This document shows, one piece after another, positions 1-9,922 of a DNA stretch of 47,108 nucleotides. How positions within the stretch are numbered: the stretch's first letter is position 1; the number at the start of each line of letters is the position of its first letter. A program made the position numbers and the translations under genes. Under the pieces are notes generated by a model, which saw only the letters and a program-made list of their open reading frames with translations, did not search any database and was not told the origin of the DNA. Where the stretch lies: assembly GCA_003194525.1 (NCBI GenBank), contig NBIV01000376.1:1-47108 (forward strand), in the 5' to 3' direction. This DNA comes from Gracilariopsis chorda (taxonomy: Eukaryota; Rhodophyta; Florideophyceae; Gracilariales; Gracilariaceae).

Positions 1-1
1 T

Positions 2-496
2 GAGCTCAACCGCGAAGGCGGAGCCCAAGTCCCCCGCCGACTGGCAGTTCGCCCGCAATACCGCGAAAGCGGAAATGAACCTGCCCCAATGGGGAATGAC
101 TTGCCGGTGAAAACCGTGGCACCACACACCCTCTTGAGGGATATCTTCCCGCATGAGCAGCGGCCGCTATCACAGCGCACGGCAACGCCGGAGTTATCGC
201 CGAACACCCTGCTAAGGGACATTATACCGCACAGCGGGCAGCCTCCGCAAGGAAGTACAACCACCACCCGGCACGGCCGGCAGGTCTACGAACGAGAGTT
301 CGTAGTAGACCGACTTGTCGGACACACCTGGGACCAGGATGGTATTCTACAATACCGCGTCCGCTGGTACGGGTACGACCCCAGTGGGGATACGTGGGAG
401 CCAATTGAACACCTCCCACGGTCGCAGGTCCTGCGATACCACCGTCAAACGGGAACTGCAGCCCCAGCCACGCTGGTTAATGCCCAAGTTGGGTAA
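2..496 (+). CDS. Ty3/gypsy pol C-terminus with chromodomain (5' partial)
   Basis: The frame is open from the left edge to a TAA at 494-496, so this is the tail of a longer polyprotein. The last ~60 residues are a chromodomain: a REFVVDRLVGH opening strand, YRVRWYGY and DTWEPIEHL, with the aromatic positions that line the methyl-lysine pocket present. Such domains sit at the C-terminus of chromovirus integrases and steer insertion to marked chromatin (family knowledge). Just upstream a ten-residue motif occurs twice, as HTLLRDIFPH and NTLLRDIIPH, about 30 residues apart in a proline-rich linker. The matching polypurine tract and LTR lie at 2427-3245, almost 2 kb downstream; the gap is filled by an antisense frame. 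Bases 497-828 hold nothing else that I can support. Confidence 0.85.
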   Translation, partial: ELNREGGAQVPRRLAVRPQYRESGNEPAPMGNDLPVKTVAPHTLLRDIFPHEQRPLSQRTATPELSPNTLLRDIIPHSGQPPQGSTTTTRHGRQVYEREFVVDRLVGHTWDQDGILQYRVRWYGYDPSGDTWEPIEHLPRSQVLRYHRQTGTAAPATLVNAQVG

Positions 497-1078
497 CGTT
501 GCCGCGCGAGCGGAGAGCGAAAGGAAGGGATAAAGGCAAGGTCCGTCGAAGACGGGGAACTCAACCGAGAAGCACCGTTCTAAACGGGAAAGTTAATTCA
601 AGGGAGCAGCTAGCTCCCCACAATACTACACTACACTAACTGGCATAGCCAGGGAAAGAAGAACCAGGAAACTGGACAGAGGTTTCACTCACCCCCATCG
701 TCCAGGGCGTAACCCCCAGCAAGGCGGTAGGCCAACGCGTCCGCCATGGTGGTGACATCCCCCGATACCTCGGCAGCGCTAAGACCGGCACCGGAGAAAA
801 CGTGCGATGATTTCGTTTTCATTCGCCGTCACCCGCTGGGGATAGAAGGTCCGGCACTTGCCGCCGAAGGGTCAGCAGCCGGCTCGGCCGGAGATACCCC
901 CTCTGGGAAAGCTTCCGCTCTAGCGCCGGTTTCCCCTACGTCCATCTCCCCGGGTTCTTCCGGTTCGTTATCGACCATGGGTCATCCCCGCCGTATGCGC
1001 GGTAGTAGTCGTCAGAATCGACGTACCCCACCGGGTGGTCTTCCGGCACATGCCGGGGCGTATCGCAAGCTCGCGCGC

Positions 1079-2272
1079 CTACTCGGAGGAAATTTCCGGA
1101 ACTCCCAGGGGTCGAAGTAGATAAAATCCCCGCAAGGTCGGTGTTTCTACCCAGTCCCGGACCACCGGTGTTACCGCTGCCGCCATCCAGACGACCGCTT
1201 TGCTCCAGCGGGACCTCACTCCAGCTAACGCTGTCGATGTACCCAACGCATCCGATCGTCCCGAGACGATACTGGTCGTAGCCTCGTTGAGGATATAAGC
1301 CGCACTGCGGGCCGCCCACTCCGTAACCACTACGGACCACAACCCCGACCGGGGATCCTGCATGAGCAGCGAACCGAGGTACGTAAGGACCAGCGGGAGT
1401 TCTATGTAGCACCCCAGGCAGGCTTCATGGAAGCGCCACCACTCGGGGAGTGCTACATACCGACCTAGTCGGTGAGGCGGCGCAATCCGCTCTATCTCCA
1501 CGTTCTGATACGGGATAAAATACCCAAATCGGGATCGCCAACGCCGCTCGTAGCGGATGAAGTTTTGGAGAAAGTTGGACCGGTATTGCCGGGGAAGGTA
1601 CCTGAACTCCGCCCGAATAATCGTTCGCTCCCAGCAAAGGGCTTCTTGCCGCGCTGCGGGGAAATTTTTCCAAGAGAGGGTCTCGAGGCGGAACAGGTTC
1701 TCGCCGTACCCAATCTCCCCGCGAGTGCGGAAGTAGCTAACGTCGAAGCCAAACTCCGGTGGGACCGGTACATCGAATGGAGCCCGGCTCTGCCGTTGAT
1801 ACGCCATGCGCGTCAACGCGGTCTGTGCCGCAGCGACGGTCTCGCCCGAATTTCTTCGGAGGTGGTGACGCGGAATCGCAATCCGGTGACGCCAATCCCA
1901 CGACGTGGTGACCGCTCTGGGCAGATCCCCTGGCAAGGGTGTCTGAGCCATCCGCATAAGCGGTGACCAATCCCTCATTGAGGACAGCGACCGGGTGGAA
2001 CCACGGGGCAAGCGCAGGCGCGACGCGTGATTCCGATTCATCGGGTTGAGCCCCACCAGGGTGTTGTAGGTTGGCCAGTTTGGACACCGGAGTGGTTCCG
2101 GAGGACACCACCGAAGGTGGTAGTGCGAAGGGATGGTCGGCTCCAGCAGCCATATTCCCGGGTTGTACCGGATGTTGATCGCCCTGAGGCAGGGGAACTG
2201 ACCGGAAACCGGTGGTGTATCGCCCGAGAAGTCTCGGAGGTTGGCTGTGGTTGTTGATATTGTTGTCGTTGT
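1079..2272 (-). CDS. Antisense ORF inside a Ty3/gypsy element, unknown protein
   Basis: This minus-strand frame is open for 397 codons. It has no ATG near its 5' end; the first internal ATG is at about 2041. The protein is rich in W, R, Y and P and looks like real coding sequence (for example CPNWPTYNTLVGLNP and YERRWRSRFGYF). I recognise no family. A glutamine/asparagine-rich frame with an ATG at 2384 lies just upstream in another phase, and an acidic P/A/E/S-rich frame continues beyond 1079 to a stop at 829-831. Together they suggest one protein of about 500 residues interrupted by at least two frameshifts. It lies between the pol end and the polypurine tract, so it travels with the retrotransposon and is transcribed against it. 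A capsid-like or extra accessory protein is possible; function unknown. Confidence 0.55.
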   Translation of the reverse strand, partial: TTTTISTTTANLRDFSGDTPPVSGQFPCLRAINIRYNPGIWLLEPTIPSHYHLRWCPPEPLRCPNWPTYNTLVGLNPMNRNHASRLRLPRGSTRSLSSMRDWSPLMRMAQTPLPGDLPRAVTTSWDWRHRIAIPRHHLRRNSGETVAAAQTALTRMAYQRQSRAPFDVPVPPEFGFDVSYFRTRGEIGYGENLFRLETLSWKNFPAARQEALCWERTIIRAEFRYLPRQYRSNFLQNFIRYERRWRSRFGYFIPYQNVEIERIAPPHRLGRYVALPEWWRFHEACLGCYIELPLVLTYLGSLLMQDPRSGLWSVVVTEWAARSAAYILNEATTSIVSGRSDALGTSTALAGVRSRWSKAVVWMAAAVTPVVRDWVETPTLRGFYLLRPLGVPEISSE

Positions 2273-2426
2273 TCATTTTTCCCTTTTGGAGGGTGGCTGT
2301 TGTTGTTGTTTGTGCGCTCGATGACTCTGGTGCAGAGGGATTTACCGGAGAACCGGAGACAGAGCACGCGCTTTTATCACCCATTTTCGTCTGGGAATCC
2401 TCCGCGTCCGCGGTCGTTTTCCCGTC

Positions 2427-2439
2427 TTAGGGGGGGATA
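2427..2439 (+). other. Polypurine tract of the left gypsy element
   Basis: A purine-rich run containing seven consecutive G residues lies immediately before the TG that opens the LTR. This is the expected plus-strand primer position for an LTR retrotransposon. Confidence 0.6.
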
Positions 2440-3245
2440 TGAAGTGCAACGCCCTCAGGGAGGGATTCTTGGTACTTGAACGCTTTCCCGATATTATCGG
2501 TTGTGTAGTGTGTATATGACCTACGCCCACAATGGTGGGTATGGACACGTGGGACACGGGTTTGGGTCAATTGGCGGTTGGCCACAGTAGTGGATGTTGC
2601 CACGAAATGTGGAGTATTTTAGTTAATATTATTTATTATTTTCACACCCATTTCTGGGAAGCTAGTACTTAGTGCGACGGTGCACTGCCGTCGCACCAGT
2701 AAACCTTCCCCAACAAGGGACCCCAACCTGGGGAATTGGCTCTAGTTGTTGCCGCTTGCGCGCGTGCTCTACTCCTCCTTGGAGGGAAACGCCGTAAACC
2801 GCGGGACATCTAACCCCCTTGCACATCTAAAGAAGCCCATCCTTGGGAGTATAATTGTTCCAATCATATTGGTGTTTCGACCTGTATAGGGAGTCCTGTC
2901 CACCGGCATTGCCGTATCTGTTCGTCGCTCTCGCGACCCACTTCGCCCTTCCTTTTTCCCCTTTTTAGGGTAGCACCACCCGCTATCCGCGGCCCTCGTG
3001 TGCGCATCCGCTCACACACCCCCACTTACGTGGAAACATACCTCTACTGAGGATCACACCCCGCTCACGCGGATACCGATTCTTCGCCTTCACCTCCCTG
3101 CGCGAGTCGCGACAGGTGTCCCTGGTCTTACAAACCGGCTTCGCCGTGACACCTCTGGGAGGGCTCTACCCAACTGGGTTCACCTCGTGAGAGGAAGATC
3201 CCGAACGTCTTTCGGTGTTTTTCCCCTTTGGGGCATTGCACCACA
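2440..3245 (+). repeat. 3' LTR of the left Ty3/gypsy element
   Basis: The repeat starts TGAAGTGCAACGCCC directly after the polypurine tract and ends GGGCATTGCACCACA. The two ends are near-perfect inverted repeats over 15 bases and are bounded by TG and CA, which gives an LTR of 806 bp. At its right edge the sequence switches abruptly to an in-frame Ty1/copia reverse transcriptase, which marks the insertion point. The five bases after it (CAGCA, 3246-3250) should reappear before the 5' LTR, which lies outside the window. The interior carries many short GC-rich inverted motifs and no gene. Confidence 0.7.
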
Positions 3246-4572
3246 CAGCAGTATGGTGTAGATTACTCTCAAGTCTTTGCATCTGTAGCCAAGTATACCA
3301 CTGTTCGGATGTTGTTGGCTATGATAGTCGATCAGTCTATGTGCTACATGGGATTGGACATAAACGCGGCTTTTCTCTATGGCACACTTGAAGAAGAAGT
3401 CTACATGGAGCAACTCCGTGGTTTTGAAGTTTGCAGCAAGGAAAATCTGGTGTATTGGCTGAAGAAAGCTATTTATGGCTTGAAGCAGGCATCTAGAGCG
3501 TTCCGAAAATTCTTGCACTCTATCCTGCTCAGTCTTGGTGCCGTTGCCTCTTCTGCTGATCCTTCTCTGTATCTACTTCATGATGAGAGCAAGACGGTGA
3601 TTGTGCTTATACTGTACGTCGATGATGTTCTAATCGCTGAAAAAAACCAAGAAGGACGTCCAACACGTTGTCAAAGAGTTATCAAAGCATGTCGAGCTTC
3701 GAATCGAAACGGATGATAGCAAATTATTGGGACTAGTCATTGAAAAGTCTGCTATCGGATCAATTAAGATTCATAATGCTCCATTGATCGAGGATGCTCT
3801 TGAAAGTTTTGGAATGGCGAACTGTATACCTGTTGCCACTCCTATGGTTCCCGGCACAAAGCTTCTGGCTACAGACGTTGATGAGCGACGCACTGATGTC
3901 CCGTATCGTGAAATTATTGGATTGTTATTGCATTTGAGTAACACCTGTAGACCGGACATCTCGTTTGCTGTTGGTTATTTATCTTGCTTTTTGGACAAGT
4001 ACGGAAGTGACCATTGGAAGGCCGCAAAGAGAGTAATTCGTTATCTTAAGGGTACAAAGTATATGGGACTCGTGTACAAGAAGACAGATGGCCTTTTGGT
4101 AGGCTATAGTGACGCGGATTTTGCTGGTGATGTATGTGATCGCAAATCGACAAGTGGATTTGGATTTATCCTTTCTTGAGCAACAATTTCATGGAGATCT
4201 AAGAAGCAATCGATTTTTGCACAATCAACAGTGAAATCTGAGTATGTGGCGATGGCTTTTGCCATCCGTGAATTTATTTGGCTTCGACAACTAATGAAAG
4301 ATCTACGAATTGGCAATTCTGAGGGTACTGTTATTCATGGAGACAATCAGGGCATGTTGGCCATATCGAATGACAACTTATGCAGTGAGAGAACGAAACA
4401 CATTGACGTTTGGTATCACCTGGTTCGTGACCATGTTGAGAAGAAATCTGTTCAACTGAGCTATCTTCCCAGTTCGTTGTTGTTCGCAGACATTATGACC
4501 AAAGGACTGCCGACAGAAGTTCACAATCGTCATTGTCAAGCTCTGGGTCTCTCAATTACTTCTATGTTATAG
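3246..4572 (+). pseudogene. Ty1/copia pol: reverse transcriptase and RNase H (5' truncated, broken)
   Basis: The sequence opens in the RT palm just before QYGVDYSQVFA. It continues through the LDINAAFLYG and YVDDVLIA catalytic motifs and then through the RNase H region with GYSDADFAGD, DRKSTSGF and DNQGMLAIS. The order matches the C-terminal half of copia polyproteins, where RT and RNase H follow integrase. There are two breaks: a frame change at a run of A at about 3641-3647, and a TGA at 4177-4179 where the family has Trp. The N-terminal part (gag, protease, integrase) is missing because a gypsy element is inserted at 3245; it should lie on the far side of that element. The frame ends at 4570-4572 just ahead of the presumed LTR. 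Confidence 0.85.
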
Positions 4573-4583
4573 AACGAGAGGGT

Positions 4584-5100
4584 ATGTTGACTGGATGCTA
4601 ACGTTAGTCTGTTGACAGTTTGCATGCGTTCTGATATTATAGAATGAATTTTGACTTACGCGATAATATCTTTCTTTACGATAGATAGATATTTGACAAT
4701 AGATTGAATTGTATGCACGATTTGGGCAAAGAACTAAGCTCCAGAATGACTACTTAAGAAGATAAGAGTGCCTTGACGAAGTAAAGAGAGGTATCTAAGT
4801 CGTGATCAAGCTAAACAAACGTTTGGTATTTTCGTGCTTTCTTAGCGCCAAACCTGGTCCCATAATCTCTTAGAGATATAGGTCGACAGTGGTTAGCACA
4901 AGGGGAAAACTGGATAATTAGTGAAACGGTTGTACAGGAGTTCGCTTCTACATTTACTTCTTAGTTTCTACTATCTCGCTTTTATAGTCAGATTTTGTAC
5001 TCTGAATTACGCGAAGAGGATGAAATTATCCTGTTCAGCCGTGATCCGTTTTGGCAGTTACTCTCCATCCATACTCATGTTTGTCCTGTTTGCAAACCTC
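4584..5100 (+). repeat. Probable 3' LTR of the copia element (right end uncertain)
   Basis: Twelve bases after the copia stop codon there is a short purine-rich tract, then TGTTGACTGG, the usual TGTTG start of copia LTRs. The following ~500 bp are AT-rich and non-coding. I could not find a convincing inverted terminal match, so the right boundary is a guess. Bases 5100-5470 hold only a basic 90-codon frame (5160-5429, rich in R and K) that may be the start of the DIRS element's first ORF. Confidence 0.4.
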
Positions 5101-5475
5101 TGAGATGATTGGCCTGCAAACTCTACAGTCGTAAGTAAAATGCCTATCGCTTATCTTAGATGAAAAACTACTGCATGCACATTTTTCATCAAACAGCAAG
5201 GATCGTGCATGGCGCCTTGTGTGCGCATTTGCGCTTTCCAGGGGGGATCGCCACATTCATGAATGTTCATCATAACATCAGGGTTCCAGCCATGCAATCA
5301 AACGTAAACCGTCAAATGTCGGCAGCATTGCGAGCGAGGAATGCAGTCCGCAGTCTAGTGAAACGACACCGCCCTGTCCCTCAAAAGGCAAGGTGTGCCA
5401 GAGTAAGCTCAGCAGTGAACGGAAAGTAGAATCAGAAGCAATACAGCATCAAGGAAGGCCGCGCACCTTTCCCTC

Positions 5476-6996
5476 TTGCCCTTCTTCAGAAAAGGAAGCA
5501 CATCACAGTCTCCGCATGACACTGTCTCCGCTTGCCTTGAAGCTCTTGACTTCCTGTTTTTAGGACATCATGCCTTTAAAAACCCCACCAGTGAGTCTCG
5601 GGCGCAGACCATAGCTGCCGTGCGTTCTATTTTGAAAAGAAGCTGTGATTTAACTACAGATCATTCACCAGGTATTCAAGATGTTATTGTGCCAAGCATA
5701 CCGCGCTCTCCAGCGCCCCAAAGCGATACCAAGGTGTCACATTCAAAAGATGCACTTGACTTTCTTGAGCACCTGAAATCAAATGGAATGGTTCGAGGCG
5801 AGTTCACCCTTCTGACCGCCGAACGCCTAGATCTCCCTTTGAAAACCGCATCCGATGCCAGATTCTGGCTCAAGCGAATGCCTCAAAGCGTGCAGCGCAC
5901 ACTAAACGGTGCTGATTTCAATCAGATGGTACAGGGCATGAAATCCTACGTCCTGTCCTCCCCCGTTCCCCCATCCAAAGGTCATTGCGTACTCGGGCAG
6001 TATCCTAAATTGCTGCTCCGTCTTTCAACGTCTGAAATGTTGCATTGATATGCAGTAGACAATGAGGACAGTAGCTACACTCACCTTGCTGACAAGATCA
6101 CCATGACTTCTTTTGCAGTTGTCAAGGACAGAGATAGAGACCGGCTAATCAGCTGGCCTCGGGTTCAGAATCTTTCCATGCCAGAGCCGCCACATGTATT
6201 TCTTCCCAATTCAGGGCAATTTCGATCTGTTACAGTATCAACTAATACGCCTAAATTGTCTGGTTTCTATTTGGATGTGGCCAATATGTTTCACAACATT
6301 CGGCTACCCACCCAGCTCGCTCTCTTCTTCCCCCTCAAATGTATCGCATTTAGAGACCTCCCCAGAACGCTGCAGAAAGAAATACAGAACAATTTGGGAT
6401 TCAGACCCAGGCAAAGCCAGAAGCTTCGGCCGTGTCAGAGTACTTTGCCCATGGGTCTTAAGTGGTCGGTATTCATCGGCCATACCTTCGTGAAGTCCTG
6501 CTATATGGAAGCGTTCCCCATTTTCAAAGCAAAATCGCAAGTACTTGGCTCCAAGTTCACCTTCCCCGCTCAAATCTTGTTGCACAGACATGAACGGGTT
6601 GCCGAGTTAACCAACCATGCAGTCGTCGTCCTTCATATTACAGACGATTTGAATCTCGCTCTTCCCGGACGGCCCAAAGAGCAGGCTACTAGGCCCCAAA
6701 GTACCATTGAGTCCGTACTAGAAGCCAATGAGCCGCCAATTAAGCGGGCCAGTTCATCCCCTCTAGGAACGCTAGAGTTGAATCAACTACCATTCATAGG
6801 ATGGATATGGTACCTGCGTCAGAATATAATTCGTCCCAAGCTAGAAAAGCTCGTCTCCGCAGGGATAGCGTTTCGAAAGCAATACTGGTACCGCTCAGTG
6901 AATCCGTTATACGATCATCTGTGGGAAAGCTTATCTGGATTGCACTGGGATGTAGACCTTTGCTCTCCGTGCTTTATCGAACTTTCCAATACCTAG
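5476..6996 (+). pseudogene. DIRS-type retrotransposon: gag-like region and reverse transcriptase
   Basis: One frame runs through this block with a single internal TGA at 6046-6048. The first ~190 residues are an unassigned gag-like region. From about 6103 the sequence is an RT of the DIRS/YR class: VVKDRDRDRLISWPR (fingers), FYLDVANMFHNI (motif A), LPMGLKWSVFIGH (motif B, the PMG..W.VF form typical of DIRS elements) and ITDDLNLAL (motif C at about 6640-6648). Motif C has lost the aromatic residue usually present before DD. The frame ends at 6996, but the homology continues in another phase from about 6850 into RNase H, so a frameshift lies at 6850-6900. No clear ATG opens the first part. The element is dead. 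Confidence 0.75.
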
Positions 6997-7589
6997 AGAA
7001 CCCATCAAAACAAAATTACAGGATTCAGACTGCGGTATTTCTAGAACTGATAATATTGACAAAGCTCATCCCCTTTTCGGGAATTCGTCTTAACCGTTTG
7101 TCTTGGAATCAAGTAATTGCTTTCGATGCATCCAAAACGTCAGGCGCAGTAGTATACAAACAGGTTTCGCCGTCATGCATTGCAAGGCTCACTTCATTGG
7201 CCTTTAGTTCAAGCGCCAAAAGCTCCGAAACCAGAACCAAATTTGCAGAGTTTGTCCAAGGGCACAGTTGGACAACAGCCCTTGTGGACAATTGGAGACG
7301 AACACAGCATATAAACGATCTCGAAGCTCACAAAGCTATCCTTGCCTTGCAATGCGCTACATCTTTCAACATCACTGGCCGCAGAGTCCTACTTCTTTCT
7401 GACTCGATAGTAACCATTGGTGCTTTCCGCAAAAGGCGATCTTCGTCCGCAAATCTTTGTCTCCGCTGCAGGCGATGCGCCGCGCTCTGTCTCGCCAATG
7501 ACTTAGAACCTCTTCTCGTTCACATCTCTACACAACAAAATCCCGCCGATGGCCCCTCGCGTGGCTGGTCTACGGCGGGACAGCCATGA
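6801..7589 (+). pseudogene. DIRS-type RNase H region
   Basis: This is the continuation of the DIRS polyprotein in a shifted frame. Visible RNase H features are FDASKTSGAVVY (first Asp), HINDLEAHKAILAL (Glu), VLLLSDSIVTIGAF (second Asp) and LVHISTQQNPADGPSRG (terminal H..N.AD.SR signature shared by DIRS, PAT and Ngaro elements). The region before it, with SSVGKLIWIAL, matches the RT thumb-to-RNase H connection. It is followed after ~275 bp by the recombinase. A second, worse preserved copy of the same region is at 13.9-14.3 kb. Confidence 0.75.
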
Positions 7590-7864
7590 CCGCCTCCGCG
7601 ACCACTTCCGATGCGCCTCAAGGGCGACTTTACGCGCCTGGGATGAATACATGGCTGCAGCTCGGACCCGTAGCTGCTTAGCCCCCTCGGCCGTTCTTTT
7701 GAACGGCAATGGAATAACGCGCTCGCAAGCCTTTCAGTGCATCCATTATTACGCGCAAAAGAAGTGCTCCAGTGACTCCCAGCATAGCACAACCTCATGG
7801 TAAATGCTGAAGAAAAGAGTTTCGTCATCTCCCTAATATTGATTATCTTAGCCGCTACCCTCTT

Positions 7865-8760
7865 GTGTCCGTCACTATATCAGAAAAGACAGAGACCCAT
7901 TACTGCAATGCCTATGCTAGTTTCTGGAACTCTATCGGCATCAACCCCAGCTCTGTAGACAAGCTGGATGAATGTCGTGCGGACTACATTCACGAAAATT
8001 ATTCGCGAGATTCGTCGCCTGGGAACCGCCAACAAAGGATGTACGCTTTGTCCTTCTTGCAGCTTTTTTCGCCCATCTATCAGATCGAAACTTGGTTTAT
8101 CCCGTCGGGCCCTTGCTGGATGGAACAAGATCAAACCACCTCTACCAGCGCTACCGCTTACATGCGTCCTCATGACAGCCTTTGCGTAGTCTTTCTTGCA
8201 AAGAAGCAATGTACCCGCCGCCATTGTCGTTTGTGTCCAATGAGCATGATACATGAGAGCATCAGAGGTTCTATCGCTAAGAACAGCGGATATCATCCTC
8301 CCAGAAGATGTCCGATCAACGCAATCTAAGCATGTAGCGGTAGGCATGAACATTCGAAATTCAAAGACAGGTCCGATGCAGTTCACTCCTATACGTGACA
8401 AGGAAATTGTTGCTTTGCTTCGAAGCTATGTCGAAACGAAAGGTACTTTATCAACCGCTAGGCTTTTCAGTATCTCATATGCTAATTACAACAGCTTATT
8501 TAAGGAGGCAGCAACGCACCTTGGCCTCAACTACAATCGCTTCACAACACACTCAGCACGAATCGGAGGGGCCCTGGAAGATTACTTGCGGGGGCACTCA
8601 TCAAAAACGATCGCAATTACTAGTCGTTAGAAGTCTTTTTCTTCATTGCATCGCTATTTGAGCAATCGTAGAGCTGCCGTTACCAGCATGACCGTATCAG
8701 ACCTCATGCAGCGCCGCGTCCGAGAACTCTCCGAAGCGTTCAAAGGCTCTTCTACGTAGA
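7865..8760 (+). pseudogene. Tyrosine recombinase of the DIRS-type element
   Basis: The N-terminal SAM-like core-binding part reads KTETHYCNAYASFWNSIG and then continues in a second frame with LGLSRRALAGWNKIKP. The catalytic half starts at MRASEVLSLRTADI (8253; first catalytic Arg), followed by THSARIGGA with the H-x-x-R pair at 8550-8561 and LHRYLSN with the nucleophilic Tyr at 8655-8657. This R..HxxR..Y order defines tyrosine recombinases, which integrate DIRS elements through a circular intermediate. Breaks are a frame change around 8040, TGA codons at 8241-8243 and 8247-8249, and TAG at 8628-8630, the last at a position that is usually Trp. No methyltransferase domain is seen. Confidence 0.8.
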
Positions 8761-8823
8761 TGCGTTTGCTACAACAATTAATGAAATGTTTCAAGAACCC
8801 CCATCAATACAATATATCTAAAC

Positions 8824-8996
8824 ATGGGACTTGGGATGAAAACACAACGCATTGCAGCAGCACCGCTCGGTGCCGCCAGATATCTTCGCACAACGCGTGA
8901 TATCATCTTTTCTAGCGAAAGAAATGCCTGCATCGCAAAGCAAGCTTTCCAAAATATTGCAACATCCAGTTCTGGTTCGCGCACGAGCGTAATAAG
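8824..8996 (+). repeat. Terminal repeat of the DIRS-type element (copy 1)
   Basis: This non-coding segment follows the recombinase. Its reverse complement matches 40331-40483 and 40885-41060 closely, including the string TTTGGAAAGC and the GCTGCTGCAATGC block. All three copies end at the same point, next to GCGTAATAA or its variants, which marks the true end of the element at about 8996. Confidence 0.65.
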
Positions 8997-9388
8997 ATAT
9001 ATTGCTTCTGAAGCAATGCAGGTACGTCTCGGACAAGATTTCAGTATCGAATTCCGAAATCAGATATATTGAACAAAAGCGCAGTTCTCTACGCATGGAA
9101 TGGGAACCAACAAAAAAAATCCACTACAAGGGTACCAACAACGAAACTTCCGCTGCAAGGGTATATGGTACGGGGCTAGCACAAATGTAGCATCCACAGA
9201 TCTCTGTCGCCGAGCAGACATAAGCGCGACATATGTGATGCATATGCGTGCTCTGAGGAACTGTAGAGCACCAAATAACGTACGTTTGGAGATTGCACCG
9301 TCCAAACTACTTTACACGAATATTGGTACTACAATTAGTAACTGCGACTTAGTGCAGGGCGAATGGAGGACTGTGACTTTGGTGGAGG

Positions 9389-9397
9389 GTATATAAG
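9389..9397 (+). promoter_or_regulatory. TATA-box-like element
   Basis: GTATATAAG lies in a GC-moderate context about 210 bp upstream of an ATG at 9605. It is a plausible Pol II core promoter, but no strong gene follows: the 105-codon frame at 9605-9922 overlaps the 3' end of the antisense zinc-finger gene. Confidence 0.35.
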
Positions 9398-9504
9398 AGT
9401 AGATGCAGGTTAGCTGCTACGCGTCACTTTGCCGAACAACAAGAACAATAAGAATAACCCAACACAGAACTACCGTCACACGACAACCCTTTGACTTCTC
9501 AGGC

Positions 9505-9600
9505 GATTACCCCAGGGATTCCAATCCCCTGAAATAACGCTGATAGGTACCGCCTACGTGCTGATTACTCCGGGATACTAGCTATCCCTGAAATAGCAGA
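9505..9600 (+). repeat. Two tandem imperfect hairpin units
   Basis: Two adjacent ~55-bp units each contain a GATTACYCCRGGAT-type left part, a short loop and an ATCCCYTGAAATA-type right part, so each can fold as a hairpin. They lie in the leader between the TATA box and the ATG at 9605. Confidence 0.45.
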
Positions 9601-9604
9601 CGTT

Positions 9605-9922
9605 ATGGACGTAGACTACGCTGAGTACTATGGACCACCCGCCGGTCCTGAACTAACAGGTCTTCTACCGACCAGTGTAGATTCTCGACAATCTCGGTCA
9701 AGGGTGTGCAATAAATTGACGAAGTGCGTATTTGCTGAACTACTTTTACTTTCCGTTCATCAGTCTAAGTTTGACGAGTTAACTTCTACAAGTACCTATG
9801 TATGCAATATGGTATATGAAGGTCATACTGAGAACAGTGAAACCTCCGTTTGCATTCAGGACATTGACGAGTGTGTTCACTCCAACTGTGATCAAGGATG
9901 GTTGCCTGATCCGAAGCTATAA
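9605..9922 (+). CDS. Small hypothetical ORF behind a TATA box
   Basis: This is a 105-codon frame from an ATG at 9605 with an acidic, tyrosine-rich start (MDVDYAEYYGPP). It has no recognisable domain. Its position behind a TATA-like box and a 200-nt leader is the only support. The last 137 bp overlap the antisense zinc-finger gene, which looks much more like real coding sequence. It may be the truncated first ORF of another retroelement or a chance frame. Confidence 0.25.
   Translation: MDVDYAEYYGPPAGPELTGLLPTSVDSRQSRSRVCNKLTKCVFAELLLLSVHQSKFDELTSTSTYVCNMVYEGHTENSETSVCIQDIDECVHSNCDQGWLPDPKL

Noticed and set aside
746..1120. A 124-codon plus-strand frame downstream of the first chromodomain
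   Set aside because: It overlaps the C-terminal part of the antisense ORF and has low-complexity S/P/G composition; it is probably the shadow of the antisense frame in GC-rich DNA.
936..1412. A separate 158-codon minus-strand gene
   Set aside because: It mostly overlaps the longer antisense frame; only its last ~45 codons look protein-like and are better read as part of the same interrupted gene.
4177..4179. TGA read as tryptophan (variant genetic code)
   Set aside because: Several stops in the same elements are TAG or phase changes, and the Tudor-like gene appears to end at a TGA, so decay explains the data better.
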